Below are positions 61,272 through 64,000 of a stretch of 64,000 nt of DNA, piece by piece. Positions within the stretch are counted from its first letter, which is position 1. The number at the start of each line of letters is the position of its first letter. A program made the position numbers and the translations under genes. The notes under the pieces are model-generated. The model was given only the letters and a program-made list of their open reading frames with translations. It had not been told where the DNA came from and made no database searches. The DNA is from an uncultured Eubacteriales bacterium (GTDB lineage: Bacteria > Bacillota > Clostridia > Oscillospirales > Acutalibacteraceae), in the NCBI GenBank assembly GCA_934630515.1, contig CAKTVV010000004.1, positions 62,001-126,000 on the forward strand. Direction: 5' to 3'.

Positions 61272-64000
61272 TTACGCCCCCTCTCCGGTCAGCCCCAGCT
61301 TACGGCGCATGGCGGAGACCTCGTCATTGATGTTCTTCGTATAATCCATCAGCGTATCCCGCGGCAGCAGGCCGTTGTTGATGACCGTTGTAGCCGCGCT
61401 GATGATGTAGCGGCCGGTCATATATCCGCCGGGCGCCTCGGGCATCGCCTGCGTGCTTTCCGACTGCCGCAGGATGGCGGACAGCTGCGCATTGGTCCAC
61501 GGCAGCTGCTGCAGCGCCGCCCGGTTTGCGGTGGCGTAGCGCCCTGCCGTCCCCTGAATCGTCTCCAGCTCATTGCCATAGGCCGCCTGTGTCTGCGCAC
61601 TCAGGAACCACTGCAAAAATTCCCACGCGGCATCCTTGTGATTGCTGTTGGAGAAGATGCAGCAGCCGGTCGCCGTGCCGGAGGTGGTGTAATCCACCGA
61701 GCCGTCCGCCTGCACCGTGCCGGGCATCGGCGCAAAATCCCACCGTCCCTGAATCTCCGGTGCAGAGGCCTCTAGGCTGGCATAGAATGTGTATGGCTGC
61801 AGAGTGATGGGCGTCTGCCCGGTGCGGAAATAACTCAATGCGTCAATCTTCTGCAGCACCTTGTATTTCGTATAAAAATCGGTAAAGCTCTTAAATGCCG
61901 CCAGCGACTCATCGCTGTCCAGCAGGCAGCGGCTCAGCGACTCATCGTAGACCCGTCCACCCCGCTGATACAGCAGCGTAGTGAACACATCGATCACATT
62001 ATCCGCCAGATTCGGCAGCCCCACCGTCATATGCTGGGTCTGCAGCCGCGGCAGCAGCGTGAACAGCTGCGCCCAGGTTTCCGGCGCCGTTGCGTGCAGC
62101 TCATCCAAAATGTCCTGCCGGTAGAACATCATATAGAAGGTATACTTATCCGGCAGGGCATAGACTGCGTTGCCGTAGGTGAACTCCGTCAGCGCCTGCT
62201 GCGGAAATTGCGCCGTCAGCTCCGCAAAGCCGGGGAAGCTGTTCAGCTCCTGCACGGCGCCGCGATAGGCATAGTTCAGCGGCAGCGAGCGCTCCAAGCC
62301 GACCGCCACATCCGGCCCCTGTCCGGCCGCCACCGCCGGCAGCAGCACATTGATGTCCACCAGCCGGATGTTGACGCCAACACCACGGGAGCGGACGAAA
62401 TCCGTCAGCACCACCTGATTGAGCGCCTGCATCTGATCCCGACCGGAGCCCAGCCACACAGTGACCGTTTCCTGCTCACCGCTGCCGGCTCCTGCCGTAT
62501 CGTAGTCGGAGATAAACGAGTTGACAAAACTGCGCATCGCAAACCAAAGCCGTCCGAAAAAGCCGGCATCCGCCGCCTGCGGCGCTCTGTCGGCCGGCTG
62601 CCATTCCAGCCAGTCAATCAGCAGGGGCTGCGCAACCGCCGTCAGCAGCCATGCCGCCAGATTGCTGATATTCGCACGGAAGGTATCTAGCTTGGCGGGG
62701 AGTGTTTCCACATCCTTCAGCACGGATTTCAGCTGCACGTGCATCCGATCCATGTTGGCGTATCCGTCGCCTTTTTCGCCGGTCAGAGACAGGTACTCGC
62801 TCTGATATTCCTCCAGCTTATCGTAAATACGCTGCAGGTCTTCGGTCAGGCCGGGCAAGCTTGCCTCTATGTTATAGTCCCGGTCGGCGTCCGGATAGGA
62901 GCCGGTGATACGGAACACCCGGGTATACACCGAATTCAGCTCTCCCACTAAGCCGTCCAGCTTTTCCAGCAGAGAGCCGATGGCGCCCACGGTGTTTTCC
63001 AGCCGGAGCGTATGCCGTCCCGCCGTCAGAGCAAACCGATAGGCAGTGCCATCCTTCCCCGGAACAAAATTCCGGAACCCCAGGCCATAGGGAAAGGACA
63101 GCTCCCGCGCCTCAGCAAACGGCACCTCACCGTCGATATACAGCCGGCGGCTGCTGATCTGTCCGGGGGTAATATCCTGTTTTCCCCGAATCACCAGCTG
63201 ATACAGCCCATCCCGCGGAACCGTAAATTCCCATTCAATGTATTGCAGCGGCTCCTTCCAGTTGCTGCCGCCGACGGCGTTGAGCACCGTCTTGCCGAGC
63301 GCCATCGGAGAGGATTGTCCGCTGGAGCGATCGCATACCGCATACAGGCTCTTGTCGGAGCGATAGGTCGCCGCCTCGCCCTCCAGACGGATCGGTTCCT
63401 CCGCCACCGGGAATGTATACGCCGCCGAAGCCTCTGCATAGGAGGGCTCCGGTTGCTTCTGATGAAAGCGGATCTCGCACACCGCCATCGGCTCGGCAAT
63501 CCCCCGCATCGCCACGGTATTTTCGCCTGCCTTCAGGCTGATGGACACCGCCTCGCCGGCATTATACTCGCTGCCGCAAAGCGTGTGCTTTTCCACACGG
63601 AATACCTCGACCTGCTCCGGACGCAACTCGTTTCCCGCTGCGTCATACCGTTTCTCGGAGCCGGCATCTGTATAGACCCGGGGAAACGACACGGAGCTCA
63701 GCTCATCAAAGGGAACCTCATCATTTATATACAGTACCCGCTGGATGGCATTGCCCTTGCCGGACAGCGGGTAATACGAAATTTCCATGTTATACAAACC
63801 GGCTGCGGGGGCATCAAAGCGCCATTCCACAAAGCCGTTGTCCCCTGTCGCCAAGCCGGGGACTCCGGCGCAATCCACAACCGTCAGCGCCGCATCGTCC
63901 GCACGGGAATACTCCGTGCCCCGGATGCGAATCTCCTCCTGCGGGCGGGACTCCTGCGTATGCACCGCCGCATATTCCGAATAGGCGTGCCCGCCATTCT
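61272..64000 (-). CDS. Giant extracellular solute-binding protein (5' end outside window)
   Basis: At least 909 residues; the frame is open to the right edge, and the GTG at 63965 is internal. The N-terminal part contains two similar beta domains (VDCAGVPGLATGDNGFVEWRF, LYNMEISYYPL and later YIEWEFTVPRDGLYQLVIRG, RRLYIDGEVPFAEARELSFP) that look like carbohydrate-binding modules. A helical segment follows (LPGLTEDLQRIYDKLEEYQS to LKSVLKDVETLPAKL). From about residue 510 it is a classic family 1 sugar-binding protein: NQVVLTDFVRSRGVGVNIRLVD, GPDVAVGLERSLPLNYAYRG, TFYMMFYRQDILDELH, and DAAWEFLQWFLS. Usual sugar-binding proteins are about 420-500 residues, so this one is twice the size. It is the binding component for the adjacent permease pair. 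Confidence 0.85.
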   Translation of the reverse strand, partial: NGGHAYSEYAAVHTQESRPQEEIRIRGTEYSRADDAALTVVDCAGVPGLATGDNGFVEWRFDAPAAGLYNMEISYYPLSGKGNAIQRVLYINDEVPFDELSSVSFPRVYTDAGSEKRYDAAGNELRPEQVEVFRVEKHTLCGSEYNAGEAVSISLKAGENTVAMRGIAEPMAVCEIRFHQKQPEPSYAEASAAYTFPVAEEPIRLEGEAATYRSDKSLYAVCDRSSGQSSPMALGKTVLNAVGGSNWKEPLQYIEWEFTVPRDGLYQLVIRGKQDITPGQISSRRLYIDGEVPFAEARELSFPYGLGFRNFVPGKDGTAYRFALTAGRHTLRLENTVGAIGSLLEKLDGLVGELNSVYTRVFRITGSYPDADRDYNIEASLPGLTEDLQRIYDKLEEYQSEYLSLTGEKGDGYANMDRMHVQLKSVLKDVETLPAKLDTFRANISNLAAWLLTAVAQPLLIDWLEWQPADRAPQAADAGFFGRLWFAMRSFVNSFISDYDTAGAGSGEQETVTVWLGSGRDQMQALNQVVLTDFVRSRGVGVNIRLVDINVLLPAVAAGQGPDVAVGLERSLPLNYAYRGAVQELNSFPGFAELTAQFPQQALTEFTYGNAVYALPDKYTFYMMFYRQDILDELHATAPETWAQLFTLLPRLQTQHMTVGLPNLADNVIDVFTTLLYQRGGRVYDESLSRCLLDSDESLAAFKSFTDFYTKYKVLQKIDALSYFRTGQTPITLQPYTFYASLEASAPEIQGRWDFAPMPGTVQADGSVDYTTSGTATGCCIFSNSNHKDAAWEFLQWFLSAQTQAAYGNELETIQGTAGRYATANRAALQQLPWTNAQLSAILRQSESTQAMPEAPGGYMTGRYIISAATTVINNGLLPRDTLMDYTKNINDEVSAMRRKLGLTGEGA

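Overview
The window comes from a GC-rich, spore-forming, Gram-positive Clostridia-type bacterium, most likely a gut Oscillospirales/Ruminococcaceae relative. The evidence is a germination protease (gpr), a complete hrcA-grpE-dnaK-dnaJ operon behind a CIRCE operator, AGGAGG-type ribosome binding sites throughout, DUF1540 and XRE proteins of clostridial type, and secreted proteins anchored by lipobox or C-terminal membrane segments. The taxonomy is an inference from gene content.

Layout. 1-1.7 kb: the 3' end of an AraC regulator, a PdaA-type polysaccharide deacetylase behind an RBS-masking hairpin, and a DUF1540 protein. 1.9-28.3 kb and on to 38 kb: glycan-degradation genes. Two paralogous surface modules each pair a giant discoidin-repeat protein with a translationally coupled GH26-like enzyme carrying a discoidin domain and a C-terminal membrane anchor; each module faces a divergent AraC regulator. 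One module also has an SGNH esterase, the other an (alpha/alpha)6 glycosidase. Nearby are a CE15-like esterase, a sugar isomerase/dehydrogenase pair, a GH78 rhamnosidase, a GH29 fucosidase, a GH39-like enzyme, a DMT permease and a LacI regulator.

Housekeeping genes are interspersed: rpsT, gpr, the heat-shock operon, a ferredoxin, pepD, purA and guaA. An XRE regulator fused to a desulfoferrodoxin-like domain sits upstream of purA.

44.86-48.39 kb is a small AT-rich integrated island inserted exactly at the 3' end of guaA. It is bounded by a direct repeat of about 64 bp that includes the last guaA codons and the terminator. It carries a frameshifted tyrosine integrase, an AbiEi/AbiEii type IV toxin-antitoxin pair with two matching inverted repeats flanking its promoter, and a fragment of what looks like a restriction enzyme.

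48.5-64 kb is one minus-strand transcription unit of eleven genes running off the right edge: a giant multi-domain solute-binding protein, two separate ABC permease pairs, an NHL/TPR membrane protein, a Yip1-family protein, a DUF5696 lipoprotein and three beta-helix proteins, two of them a secreted/cytosolic GH28-like pair. No transport ATPase is present. This looks like an import and degradation system for a complex, possibly uronic-acid-containing glycan and is the least understood part of the window. Coding starts were chosen from visible ribosome binding sites, so some differ from the longest open frame.
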